From: an uncultured Blautia sp.
GTDB taxonomy: Bacteria > Bacillota > Clostridia > Lachnospirales > Lachnospiraceae
Direction of reading: 5' to 3'
Length of the DNA stretch: 19,756 nucleotides
Assembly: GCA_958367245.1 (NCBI GenBank)
Contig: CATXEA010000040.1
Location: 1-19,756, forward strand
The notes below the pieces were generated by a model. The model was not told where the DNA came from. It made no database searches and saw only the letters and a list, made by a program, of their open reading frames with translations. This document shows, piece after piece, positions 1 to 6,145 of the stretch; position 1 is the stretch's first letter; each line of letters starts with the position of its first letter. Both the position numbers and the translations under genes were made by a program.

Positions 1-41
1 TTTCTTTATTTATTTGTGCTTCGTTGTCCGACGCAAGACAT

Positions 42-70
42 ATTATATGTTAAGCTCATCCAAATGTCAA
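42..70 (-). promoter_or_regulatory. Perfect consensus sigma-A promoter firing leftwards out of the window
   Basis: On the minus strand the -35 box is TTGACA (65-70) and the -10 box is TATAAT (42-47), separated by exactly 17 bp. Both hexamers match consensus at every position. Immediately upstream (about 71-120) lie several phased A-tracts on the minus strand, as in an UP element bound by the RNA polymerase alpha subunit. Transcription would start near position 35 and leave the window. The strength suggests a highly expressed target such as a stable RNA or abundant protein, but the target is not visible. Confidence 0.85.
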
Positions 71-142
71 CACTTTTTTTCAATTTTTTTTAATTTTTTT
101 TATTTTATATTTTTTGTATCGGTTTCAATCACTTTCGGGTAC

Positions 143-174
143 CCGGAAACCCTTGATTTTATGCGGGTTTCCGG
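143..174. other. Perfect 10-bp inverted repeat (hairpin), possible terminator
   Basis: CCGGAAACCC (143-152) pairs perfectly with GGGTTTCCGG (165-174) around a 12-nt loop. The only T-run beside it is on the plus strand (CTTTTT after the stem), so by the U-tract rule it would terminate rightward transcription. It nevertheless lies 55 bp beyond the stop codon of the leftward cluster ending at 230 and may act there without a U-tract. The rest of 1-229 is AT-rich and I see no gene in it. Confidence 0.5.
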
Positions 175-229
175 ACTTTTTCTCCCGTTTGTTTTTTAGC
201 CCTGTCGGTGTCGGAATCTGTCTGTTTTT

Positions 230-709
230 TTATAAATATCGAATTTCTACAGAAAAATCTTTTCCTTCTTCTGCATCCATCACTGCATAACTCGGATGCC
301 TTCCCTCTTGTCTGGGATATGCAAGGCTCCCCGGATTGACCACCAGAATCTCATCAATCTTTGACACATATGGTTTATGGGTGTGACCATAAATCACCAT
401 ATCGCATTCTCTGTCACGCGCTTCATCCACCAGACCGTAAAGGTCCATAGATACTCCATAATAATGCCCATGTGTGACCAGAATCTTTTTCCCTGCAAGA
501 ACAATTTCCTCTTCTTTCGGCAAGTCACTGAAAAAATCGTTATTCCCGGCAACAATGCAGCAGGGACACTCTGCAAGGGCTTCGATAAAAAATTCGCGGC
601 CTTCCACATCCCCACAATGAATCAGATAATCAAAAGGCGCTTCCTGAAGAACCGCTTCTTCCAAATTCGAATCCCTGCCATGTGTATCGCTGACGATCAG
701 TACTTTCAT
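230..709 (-). CDS. Metallophosphoesterase, YfcE/MJ0936 family (159 aa)
   Basis: This is a small calcineurin-like phosphodiesterase, predicted to be cytoplasmic and to use two divalent metals. The metal-ligand motifs appear in order: SDTHG (D8, H10), CGDVEG (D34), GNND (N57), THGHYYG (H80) and YGHTHKP (about 108-113), followed by the family's NPGS segment (about 125-128). The length of 159 aa fits the MJ0936/YfcE group. Its ATG overlaps the TGA of the upstream rdgB gene as ATGA, so the two are probably translationally coupled. The pairing of an ITPase with a YfcE-like enzyme is familiar in Firmicutes. The physiological substrate is unknown. It is the second enzyme of this family in the cluster (the other is at 2505-3047) and is clearly diverged from it. 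Confidence 0.9.
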   Translation of the reverse strand: MKVLIVSDTHGRDSNLEEAVLQEAPFDYLIHCGDVEGREFFIEALAECPCCIVAGNNDFFSDLPKEEEIVLAGKKILVTHGHYYGVSMDLYGLVDEARDRECDMVIYGHTHKPYVSKIDEILVVNPGSLAYPRQEGRHPSYAVMDAEEGKDFSVEIRYL

Positions 710-1290
710 CTTAATTCATCCTTTATGGCGCGCAGAGCCTTACCTCTGTGGCTGATTTTATTTTTTTCTTCCATAGAAAGCTCTGCAGAAGAGCAGCCAT
801 ACTCCGGAAGGAAAAAGATCGGGTCGTAGCCGAAGCCGTTTTCACCCTTTTCTTCATACCCAATACGGCCTTCCATAGTCGCCCTGACAGTCTTCACGCT
901 TCCATCCGGAAACGCCGCTGCAACCGCGCACACAAATCTGGCAGTTCGCTTCTCATCCGGCACACCTTCCAGTCTTTCAATCAGATTTGCATTTTTGATA
1001 CGATAGGAGGTATCTTCTCCCATATAACGGGCAGAATAGATGCCCGGTTCTTTGTTGAGATAGTCAATTTCCAGACCGGAATCGTCTGCAAGAGTGATTT
1101 CTCCGCACAGCTCACAAATCGTTTTCGCCTTAATTACGGCATTTTCCTCAAAAGTAGTTCCATCCTCCACAATATCCGCCGTAATCCCGGCTTCTTTCAT
1201 GGAAAGCACTTCCACATCCAAATCTGAGAGAATCTCGCGAATTTCTCTCATTTTCCCCTCATTTCCTGTGGCAAAAATTATTTTTTTCAT
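706..1290 (-). CDS. rdgB: Non-canonical purine NTP pyrophosphatase, RdgB/HAM1 family (194 aa)
   Basis: It hydrolyses ITP, dITP and XTP to monophosphates plus pyrophosphate, keeping deaminated purines out of DNA and RNA. Family motifs are all present: the N-terminal TGNEGK (8-13), ADDSGLEI with its catalytic acidic residues (68-75), NGFGYDPIF (151-159) and SHRGKAL (180-186). The ATG at 1290 is chosen because the protein then opens MKKIIFATGN as in other family members and an AGAAGG ribosome binding site lies about 9 nt upstream. A longer reading to 1371 adds 27 unrelated residues and runs into the preceding gene. It sits 43 bp after the RNA methyltransferase gene and overlaps the next gene by 4 bp. 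Confidence 0.95.
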   Translation of the reverse strand: MKKIIFATGNEGKMREIREILSDLDVEVLSMKEAGITADIVEDGTTFEENAVIKAKTICELCGEITLADDSGLEIDYLNKEPGIYSARYMGEDTSYRIKNANLIERLEGVPDEKRTARFVCAVAAAFPDGSVKTVRATMEGRIGYEEKGENGFGYDPIFFLPEYGCSSAELSMEEKNKISHRGKALRAIKDELR

Positions 1291-1333
1291 TGTGAAAAAC
1301 CTTCTTTCGTTATTCATTTTATCTGCAAACTGT

Positions 1334-2488
1334 TTATTTCCCCGTATTTTTCTTAGGCGGACGCGGACCAAGGAATTGATAATAATAGGTCTTCAGCATA
1401 CCATTATAGATTTTACGGTTTTTGTCTGCCTTTCTGCCTATGTCGTTTTCTGTTTTGTCATAAGATGTAATAAGATACATCGACCACTTATCCAGCCTTT
1501 CGAAGCTTTCTCCAATTTCACGGTAAAGCTGCGGAAGCGCCGATTTCTCTTCAAGGCGCTCGCCGTACGGCGGGTTTGTGATAATGAATCCGTAAGGTTT
1601 CGGATGACGCAGGTCTTTCACCGCCCTCTGCTGGAAATGAATGAGATTTTCTACTCCTGCAAGCTTCGCATTGGCTCTGGCTGCTTTTAATGCCTCAGGG
1701 TCAATATCATATCCCTGAATGTCTGTATCAATGTTCAGGTTTACTCTGTCGTGAGCCTCTTCAGACGCATTATACCAGCATTTACGGGGAACAAGGTGCT
1801 TCCAGTCCTCCGCAAGGAAGGAACGGTTCATTCCCGGCGCAATATCTGCCGCCATAAGAGCTGCTTCAATAGGAAACGTACCGCTTCCGCAAAAAGGATC
1901 CACCAGAATCCTGTCCCTGTTCCACGGCGTGAGCATGATAAGAGCAGATGCCAGTGTTTCTGTAATCGGCGCTTTCACCGTCATCTGACGATAGCCTCTC
2001 TTGTGAAGAGAAACGCCGGAAGTATCAATGCCAATGGTAGCCACATCTTTCATAAATGCCACTCGAATCGGAAAGCTTGCGCCGTCCTCCTCGAACCAGG
2101 ATATATTATATATCCCCTTTAAGCGCTCTACAATCGCCTTTTTCATAATAGACTGGATGTCTGACGGGCTGAAAAGCTTACTTTTTACAGAGTTTGCCTT
2201 GGCAACCCAGAATTTGCCGTCTCTCGGAATAAATTTTTCCCATGGGAGAGCTTTTGTTTTCTCAAAAAGCTCGTCAAAAGTCTCTGCTTTTACATCTGCT
2301 ACTTTCAGAAGGATTCTTTCCGTTGTACGGAGGAATACATTTGCATCTGCGATTCCCTGTGCATCTGCATAGAAGGTGACTTTTCCATCCTCTACCTTGC
2401 TGATTTCGTATCCCAGATCCAGTATTTCGCGCTTCAGCACTGCCTCCATTCCGAAATGGCAGGGCGCAATCAGTTCAAATTTTTCCAT
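1334..2488 (-). CDS. THUMP-domain class I SAM-dependent RNA methyltransferase (384 aa; RlmL N-terminal/YpsC-like)
   Basis: A predicted rRNA guanine-N2 methyltransferase related to B. subtilis YpsC and to the N-terminal half of E. coli RlmL. Residues 1 to about 155 form the ferredoxin-like plus THUMP RNA-binding region. From about 165 a Rossmann methyltransferase fold follows, with the SAM-binding motif DPFCGSGTF (197-205), an acidic motif II region GYDIDPEA (259-266) and the catalytic NPPYGER (305-311) typical of N-directed base methylation. The start has an AAGGAA ribosome binding site about 8 nt upstream. It begins 16 bp after the stop of yfcE, so the two are co-transcribed. The exact rRNA target cannot be read from sequence. 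Confidence 0.92.
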   Translation of the reverse strand: MEKFELIAPCHFGMEAVLKREILDLGYEISKVEDGKVTFYADAQGIADANVFLRTTERILLKVADVKAETFDELFEKTKALPWEKFIPRDGKFWVAKANSVKSKLFSPSDIQSIMKKAIVERLKGIYNISWFEEDGASFPIRVAFMKDVATIGIDTSGVSLHKRGYRQMTVKAPITETLASALIMLTPWNRDRILVDPFCGSGTFPIEAALMAADIAPGMNRSFLAEDWKHLVPRKCWYNASEEAHDRVNLNIDTDIQGYDIDPEALKAARANAKLAGVENLIHFQQRAVKDLRHPKPYGFIITNPPYGERLEEKSALPQLYREIGESFERLDKWSMYLITSYDKTENDIGRKADKNRKIYNGMLKTYYYQFLGPRPPKKNTGK

Positions 2489-2504
2489 ATATTTTTTCCT
2501 TTTC

Positions 2505-3047
2505 TCAGAGTATAATGCTTTTCACTATATTACCTTCAAAGTCTTTAATAGTGAAGATTCCGTTCTCCAGCACTGCATATGTAGGAGGATTACCTTCCTT
2601 CGGGATAGACACAGAACCCGGATTTAACAGGATATAACCGTCCATCTGCTCTGCTTTCAGAACATGGGTATGGCCGTGAATGAGAATATCTCCCTCCATC
2701 AGCGGCGGCAGATTGTTCTGGTTGTAGATATGTCCGTGTGTTGCATACAGGGTTTTTCCATCAATGTTTAAAATGCAGTAATCTGCCATTACCGGAAATT
2801 CCAGTACCATCTGGTCTACTTCTGCCTCACAGTTGCCGCGGACTGCATAGATTTCTTTTTTCATATTGTTGAGCATAGGGATAACTTCCTTGGGAGCATA
2901 CTCCTTCGGCAGGTCATTTCTTGGGCCATGGTAAAGCAGATCGCCCAGAAGCACCAGGCGCTCTGCCTTTTCATTGCTGTATGCTTCCAGCATTTTTCTG
3001 CAAAAATATGCAGAACCGTGAATGTCTGATGCAAACATGTATTTCAT
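2505..3047 (-). CDS. yfcE: Phosphodiesterase YfcE (180 aa)
   Basis: A close relative of E. coli YfcE, a Mn-dependent phosphodiesterase acting on artificial bis-aryl phosphates in vitro; its natural substrate is unknown. Conserved segments are ASDIHGS (6-12), LGDLLYHGPRN (35-44), GNCEAEVDQM (71-80), THGHIYN (103-109), HGHTH (124-128) and NPGSVSIPKEGNPPTYAVL (142-160), nearly residue for residue like the enterobacterial protein. I place the start at the ATG at 3047 rather than five codons earlier, because GAGGAG then lies 7 nt upstream and the protein starts MKYMFASDIHGS as in YfcE. It heads the run of closely spaced genes yfcE, THUMP methyltransferase, rdgB and the second phosphoesterase. Confidence 0.93.
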   Translation of the reverse strand: MKYMFASDIHGSAYFCRKMLEAYSNEKAERLVLLGDLLYHGPRNDLPKEYAPKEVIPMLNNMKKEIYAVRGNCEAEVDQMVLEFPVMADYCILNIDGKTLYATHGHIYNQNNLPPLMEGDILIHGHTHVLKAEQMDGYILLNPGSVSIPKEGNPPTYAVLENGIFTIKDFEGNIVKSIIL

Positions 3048-3075
3048 ATGTTTTCTCCTCATTATAAAAGGTTTC

Positions 3076-3117
3076 GTAACCGTTCACAGAGCCGGATAGC
3101 TGCTGCTGAATCGTTAC
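3076..3117. other. Imperfect inverted repeat between rhodanese and yfcE genes
   Basis: GTAACCGTTCA (3076-3086) pairs with TGAATCGTTAC (3107-3117) with one mismatch and one G-U pair around a 20-nt loop. The T-run (TTTTTT) follows the stem on the plus strand, so the polarity is wrong for a textbook terminator of the leftward rhodanese gene. It may still separate rhodanese transcription from the yfcE cluster or act in the yfcE leader. Confidence 0.35.
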
Positions 3118-3144
3118 AGTTTTTTCTCTTCTACATTATCACGC

Positions 3145-3465
3145 TTATAAAGAAATTACAAGATTTCTTCCACGATAAGCGTTAAATCCGCCAATTACAG
3201 AACGGGTTTTGTATCCACGCTTTGCAAGCTGTTTCGCCAGTTTCATGCTCGCCCCTCCCCGGCTGCAGTATAAAATCAGTATTTTTTCTCTGGAAAAATC
3301 CACCGGATTCCTCTGTTCTTCCACTTCCATATAAGGAATATTCACAGCGCCTTTTACATGTCCCCGCCTGAAATCCTCACGGCTTCGCAAATCTATAATC
3401 AAAGCGTCTGAACGCCCAACATAATAATCCAGCATTTTTGCTGATATTGTCTCCACCGGAAACAT
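3145..3465 (-). CDS. Single-domain rhodanese-like protein (106 aa)
   Basis: A stand-alone rhodanese domain of typical size (PspE/GlpE-like), expected to carry a persulfide on the active-site cysteine and pass sulfur to an acceptor. Visible motifs: IIDLRSREDFRRGHVKGAVN (23-42, the CH2A-type segment) and the active-site loop CSRGGAS with Cys67. Near the C-terminus VIGGFNAYRG matches the CH2B-type GG-x-x-A-W motif but with Tyr in place of Trp. No signal peptide is present, so it is cytoplasmic. The ATG at 3465 has an AAAGGAG ribosome binding site 6 nt upstream, and a TATAAT-like -10 box lies at 3486-3491 without a convincing -35. The sulfur acceptor is unknown and the neighbours do not reveal it. 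Confidence 0.88.
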   Translation of the reverse strand: MFPVETISAKMLDYYVGRSDALIIDLRSREDFRRGHVKGAVNIPYMEVEEQRNPVDFSREKILILYCSRGGASMKLAKQLAKRGYKTRSVIGGFNAYRGRNLVISL

Positions 3466-3503
3466 AGATAACTCCTTTTTCTTTTATTATATGTAATTTT
3501 TTT

Positions 3504-3542
3504 GAAAAAGAATCTCCTGCGGAGCATACGCCACGCAGGAGG
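3504..3542 (-). terminator. Rho-independent terminator of the small-protein unit
   Basis: On the minus strand CTCCTGCG and CGCAGGAG form an 8-bp stem around a 12-nt loop, followed by ATTCTTTTTC. It lies about 75 bp beyond the stop codon of the 79-residue protein gene and just before the promoter-like -10 of the rhodanese gene. Confidence 0.65.
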
Positions 3543-3614
3543 ATTTTATTCTCTCTTCTGTATTTTCTTTATCTGTGTAATCTTTACCGGAGATAAGCCC
3601 CCGGTTCCAGAAGT

Positions 3615-3854
3615 TTAATATCTGGAGGATGTTCCTTCAGAGTTGTAGGACTGAGACGCCTTGTTCTGGGATTTGTTTCGCGCATTTTTGCCGGAAGCGT
3701 CGCTGCCCGCTTCATTTCTGGAAGTTGTTTCATTTGCAGATTTATTCTCGTTTCTGGAGTTCATTTCGTTTCCATAAGAATTTTTGCAGTTCTTACTGGA
3801 AGTACCTGTGCTGTTTTTGTTTGTTTTGCTTTCAGATTCATAATTTTTTGCCAT
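3615..3854 (-). CDS. Low-complexity Ser/Asn/Lys-rich small protein (79 aa), unknown function
   Basis: I do not recognise a family. The protein starts MAKNYESESKTNKN and is almost entirely Ser, Asn, Lys, Glu, Thr and Gly with imperfect SRNE-type repeats (NSRNEN, TSRNEAG, ARNKSQ). It has a single Cys, no hydrophobic segment and no signal peptide, so it should be soluble and probably disordered. The composition recalls gamma-type small acid-soluble spore proteins, but their characteristic repeat is not clearly present. The start at 3854 is set by AGGAGG 9 nt upstream; a reading from 3878 would translate through that ribosome binding site. Its start lies 1 nt after the stop of the upstream 37-residue ORF, so translation of the two is probably coupled. 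A terminator follows. Confidence 0.7.
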   Translation of the reverse strand: MAKNYESESKTNKNSTGTSSKNCKNSYGNEMNSRNENKSANETTSRNEAGSDASGKNARNKSQNKASQSYNSEGTSSRY

Positions 3855-3855
3855 T

Positions 3856-3969
3856 TTAAGATTCCTCCTGTTGAACAATTAGATAGTAGTCACATTGCTG
3901 CTTCGAACAAGGTGAACAGTAACTATTGTCCCAAAAACTTGCAGGAATATTCATCAAAGGATATTGCAT
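3856..3969 (-). CDS. Cys-containing 37-aa peptide, first gene of a coupled pair
   Basis: This short reading frame starts ATG at 3969 with GGAAG 3 nt upstream and ends with TAA at 3856-3858. The product begins MQYPLMNIPASFWDNSYC, carries three cysteines in a CSPCSKQQC arrangement (C-x2-C-x4-C) followed by DYYLIVQQEES. A TATAAT -10 box lies 15 bp upstream of the start (3985-3990), giving a very short leader. The AGGAGG site of the downstream 79-residue gene is embedded in the final Gln-Glu-Glu codons, and the stop codon is 1 nt before that gene's ATG. That architecture argues for real translation and coupling. The Cys spacing could bind metal or form a disulfide. No family is recognised. Confidence 0.55.
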   Translation of the reverse strand: MQYPLMNIPASFWDNSYCSPCSKQQCDYYLIVQQEES

Positions 3970-3984
3970 TTTCTTCCAATCTAT

Positions 3985-3990
3985 ATTATA
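3985..3990 (-). promoter_or_regulatory. Candidate -10 box of the small-peptide unit
   Basis: The minus strand reads TATAAT here, positioned so that the transcript would start a few bases before the GGAAG site of the 37-aa ORF. The -35 position 17 bp upstream (TAAATT) is poor, so this is only a partial match. Confidence 0.35.
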
Positions 3991-4049
3991 ATCTTATTTG
4001 TAAAAAGAATTTACCCTTCAAAAATTTTTTTTACATAAACCCCTTATTT

Positions 4050-4100
4050 AATTATTTATACTCCCCTCGAAAGCCCCGTCAGCTCCCCTGGCGGGGTTTT
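4050..4100. repeat. GC-hairpin intergenic module, copy 1
   Basis: An AT-rich lead-in (AATTATTTATACTC) is followed by an inverted repeat CCCCGTCAG (4074-4082) / CTGGCGGGG (4088-4096) with loop CTCCC, then TTTT. The same arrangement recurs at 6051-6100. On the plus strand it looks like a terminator, but no rightward gene ends here. The 309 bp between 3970 and 4278 hold this module, the doubtful plus-strand ORF at 4102-4236, and the terminator of the nuclease gene. Confidence 0.7.
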
Positions 4101-4101
4101 C

Positions 4102-4236
4102 ATGTTGGACTATATCTTAGCAGACGAATACGCTTCTCCCCAAACTGCTTTGGAACAGGAAATCTTACATGAACTTCAATTCTGTCCGTACGATACACAA
4201 AAACAAATTTTAAAGATTATCAAAGCTTTACAATAA
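4102..4236 (+). pseudogene. 44-codon ORF, possibly the C-terminal remnant of a regulator
   Basis: This is the only plus-strand frame I consider possibly real. It reads MLDYILADEY, then an acidic helix-like tail with LEQEILHELQFCPYDTQKQI and KIIKALQ, ending TAA at 4234-4236. Codon choice looks natural. The helical, Glu/Leu-rich ending resembles the tail of many XRE-type Firmicutes regulators, but no helix-turn-helix part is encoded upstream because the frame closes at a stop near 4035. GGGG 5 nt upstream is part of the hairpin module. The matching place after module copy 2 has a decayed version with ACG where the ATG is. It is either a relic or a small gene specific to copy 1. Confidence 0.3.
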
Positions 4237-4237
4237 A

Positions 4238-4270
4238 AAATGGATTGAGATTTTTCGTCCCAATCCATCT
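4238..4270 (-). terminator. Rho-independent terminator of the first AAA/nuclease gene
   Basis: ATGGATTG (4240-4247) pairs with CAATCCAT (4261-4268), extended inwards by two more pairs past a mismatch. On the minus strand the stem is followed by TTTTTTATTG. It sits 11 bp past the stop of the leftward gene ending at 4279. Confidence 0.8.
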
Positions 4271-4278
4271 TTATTGCA

Positions 4279-5967
4279 CTATTCATTCACTGACTTTACC
4301 AGACATTCTTTTTTATAAAATGCGATTCCATACCGGACTACCTTTCGGAATCCACTCCGCTCAATCTTCCTTGCATACTGATTTTCTTCAATCTGATTTA
4401 TCGCATTTTGACATTCTGTCTCCAGCCTGTCTTCTGAAGAAGCAATTTTCGCCTCGATCACAACAGCCCTGCGGTTTCGGCGGTCTTTGATCACAATGTC
4501 TGACCTGCCAAGCCCGTTTTCATAATTGGATTCCACTATATATCCCGCACTGGCAACCAATCCTGTTACAAAAGCATGATAGAAGCTTTCTGCATAATCA
4601 TGGAAACTAATTGTATCAAATAGTAAATCCGAAAGCAATTCCGTTAGCTTACTGGCATTTCCGTTCCACAAGGCTTCAAAAAACTCCCGTCTGTCGCTGT
4701 TAATGGATTTGTCATAAAACCACTCAACAACACTCTTACGAAAAATATCCATAACCTCTGCATTTGGTATTTGAAGAAACATCTTCTGAAACTCTGATCT
4801 TTCTTCTGGCAACAACTTCTCCGGTTCCACCTTTGTAAGATAGCCCGTCATATAAAGAAGGCTCCAGAGGTTTTTCTCTGAGGAATAAACAACGTCATAT
4901 GTCAGAGTCTCGCTGATTTCTTCTTTTATATAACCACCATCCAAAAGGATTTCAAATTTCTCTGTTATATCATATTCTGTTCTCTCAAGAAATTGTCTGA
5001 TGATGGTATTTCCACTTGTATTTTCCCAGAAATTCTCCGGCTGCACCGTTCCCTGTATCATTGCCTTATTCACATAATTTAGTACGTCCCATGGGCAATA
5101 GATATCCATATCTCCAAAATGATAGCCATCATACCATTGCTGCACCAGTTCAAATTGCTTTTCCAGTTCTGCATCCTTTAGAAGTTGTTCTACCTCTGCC
5201 TGAGTAAAACCAAAATATTCATCATAGCGTCTGTCTGAAATCGTATCTGTTGTAAAATTATTCACACCTGTGAAAATACTTTCTTTCGTAATCCTCAAAC
5301 AGCCTGTCACTACAGCAAATTTAAGAGCCGTATTATCTTTCAATGCCGTGCTGAGAATATTCCGGATTACGTCCAACATTTCTCTATAATATCCGTTCTC
5401 ACTTGCTTTTGCCACAGGTACGTCGTATTCATCGATCAATAAAATCACGGGCTTTTTATAGTAATCCTGCAACATATGCGTTAAAACAAGAAGGGAACGG
5501 CTGATATGACCGAAGCTTGCTTCCTCTGATTTGATCAATCTAAATATTCTTTTGTCATCGTCATATACCTCATCACTTTTTAAGAGATATTCATATTTTT
5601 TGAACAGTTCAACCAACATTCCCTGCAGGCGCTCATATGCCGCAGAAAATTCCAGTCCGTTAATGTCCTTAAATGAAACAAATATGGTAGGATACTGATT
5701 CATCCAATTTTCACACAGCTCACGGTTTTCGCTTATCTTTAATCCCTGAAAGAGTTCCCTGCTGTCCTCTCTAATATCAAAAAAGTGTGCAAGCATACTC
5801 ATTCCCAGTGTTTTTCCGAAACGCCGCGGACGGGTAAACAGTGTCACTTTTGTTCCCTTTGTGCTTAAAAGTTCTTTTATTAATCCGGTTTTGTCGATAT
5901 AGTAATATTCTTCTTCCCTTATCTCTCTAAAATCCGAAGTCCCTACAGGTACATAAATCTTGTTCAT
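4279..5967 (-). CDS. AAA-ATPase-like / PD-(D/E)XK nuclease family protein, copy A (562 aa)
   Basis: The N-terminal AAA-ATPase-like domain (PF09820-type, formerly in DUF1703) carries a modified Walker A, RPRRFGKT (46-53), in which the first glycine is Arg as usual for this family. Its Walker B is VILLIDEYD (174-182), with a conserved sensor-like segment VVTGCLRITKESIFTG (219-234). The C-terminal PD-(D/E)XK nuclease-type domain (PF08011-type) has GRSDIVI (D490) and IEAK (E505, K507). The biochemical role is not established; the family is often multicopy in Clostridia and Bacteroidetes. The ATG at 5967 is preferred over GTG at 5976, because GGGAG is then 10 nt upstream and the start aligns with copy B (MNKI). 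It has its own promoter (6018-6045) and terminator. Confidence 0.88.
   Translation of the reverse strand: MNKIYVPVGTSDFREIREEEYYYIDKTGLIKELLSTKGTKVTLFTRPRRFGKTLGMSMLAHFFDIREDSRELFQGLKISENRELCENWMNQYPTIFVSFKDINGLEFSAAYERLQGMLVELFKKYEYLLKSDEVYDDDKRIFRLIKSEEASFGHISRSLLVLTHMLQDYYKKPVILLIDEYDVPVAKASENGYYREMLDVIRNILSTALKDNTALKFAVVTGCLRITKESIFTGVNNFTTDTISDRRYDEYFGFTQAEVEQLLKDAELEKQFELVQQWYDGYHFGDMDIYCPWDVLNYVNKAMIQGTVQPENFWENTSGNTIIRQFLERTEYDITEKFEILLDGGYIKEEISETLTYDVVYSSEKNLWSLLYMTGYLTKVEPEKLLPEERSEFQKMFLQIPNAEVMDIFRKSVVEWFYDKSINSDRREFFEALWNGNASKLTELLSDLLFDTISFHDYAESFYHAFVTGLVASAGYIVESNYENGLGRSDIVIKDRRNRRAVVIEAKIASSEDRLETECQNAINQIEENQYARKIERSGFRKVVRYGIAFYKKECLVKSVNE
4299..4467 (-). repeat. Near-identical 169-bp tract shared with copy B (6175-6343)
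   Basis: The 3' end of the copy A coding region is identical to copy B apart from one base over 169 bp. Just beyond 4467 substitutions appear roughly every six bases. The tract encodes the end of the nuclease domain, including the EAK catalytic residues. This is the pattern of gene conversion between the paralogs. Confidence 0.85.
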
Positions 5968-6017
5968 ATGTTTCACACTCCCTTACCTATACCATCCCTG
6001 TTTTCCTCTGCCTTTAT

Positions 6018-6045
6018 ATTATCACTTCCATAAAAATCGTTTCAA
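6018..6045 (-). promoter_or_regulatory. Promoter of AAA/nuclease copy A
   Basis: On the minus strand TTGAAA (6040-6045) and GATAAT (6018-6023) are separated by 16 bp. The -10 region and what follows are shared with the sequence before copy B, but the TTGAAA box is not, so the two genes probably differ in expression. Confidence 0.6.
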
Positions 6046-6050
6046 TATGT

Positions 6051-6100
6051 AATTATTTATACTCTCCTCGCCCCCCGTCAGCTCCCCTGACGGGGGGCAC
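6051..6100. repeat. GC-hairpin intergenic module, copy 2
   Basis: The same AATTATTTATACTC lead-in as at 4050 is followed by a perfect 11-bp stem CCCCCCGTCAG (6071-6081) / CTGACGGGGGG (6087-6097) with the identical loop CTCCC. It lies 48 bp past the stop of copy B and just upstream of the copy A promoter. No U-tract follows on the minus strand, so any terminator role for copy B would depend on the stem alone. Confidence 0.7.
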
Positions 6101-6145
6101 GTCGGATTTATAAGGGTTCGCGGGTTCTGATAATCATTTCCCCAT

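Noticed and set aside
3615..3854. Firm assignment as a gamma-type small acid-soluble spore protein
   Set aside because: Composition is suggestive, but the characteristic repeat motif of that family is not clearly present, so it is left as unknown.
3912..4172. 86-codon plus-strand frame across the intergenic region
   Set aside because: It is antisense to the 37-aa Cys peptide gene, runs through the GC hairpin module, and its composition looks like non-coding sequence.
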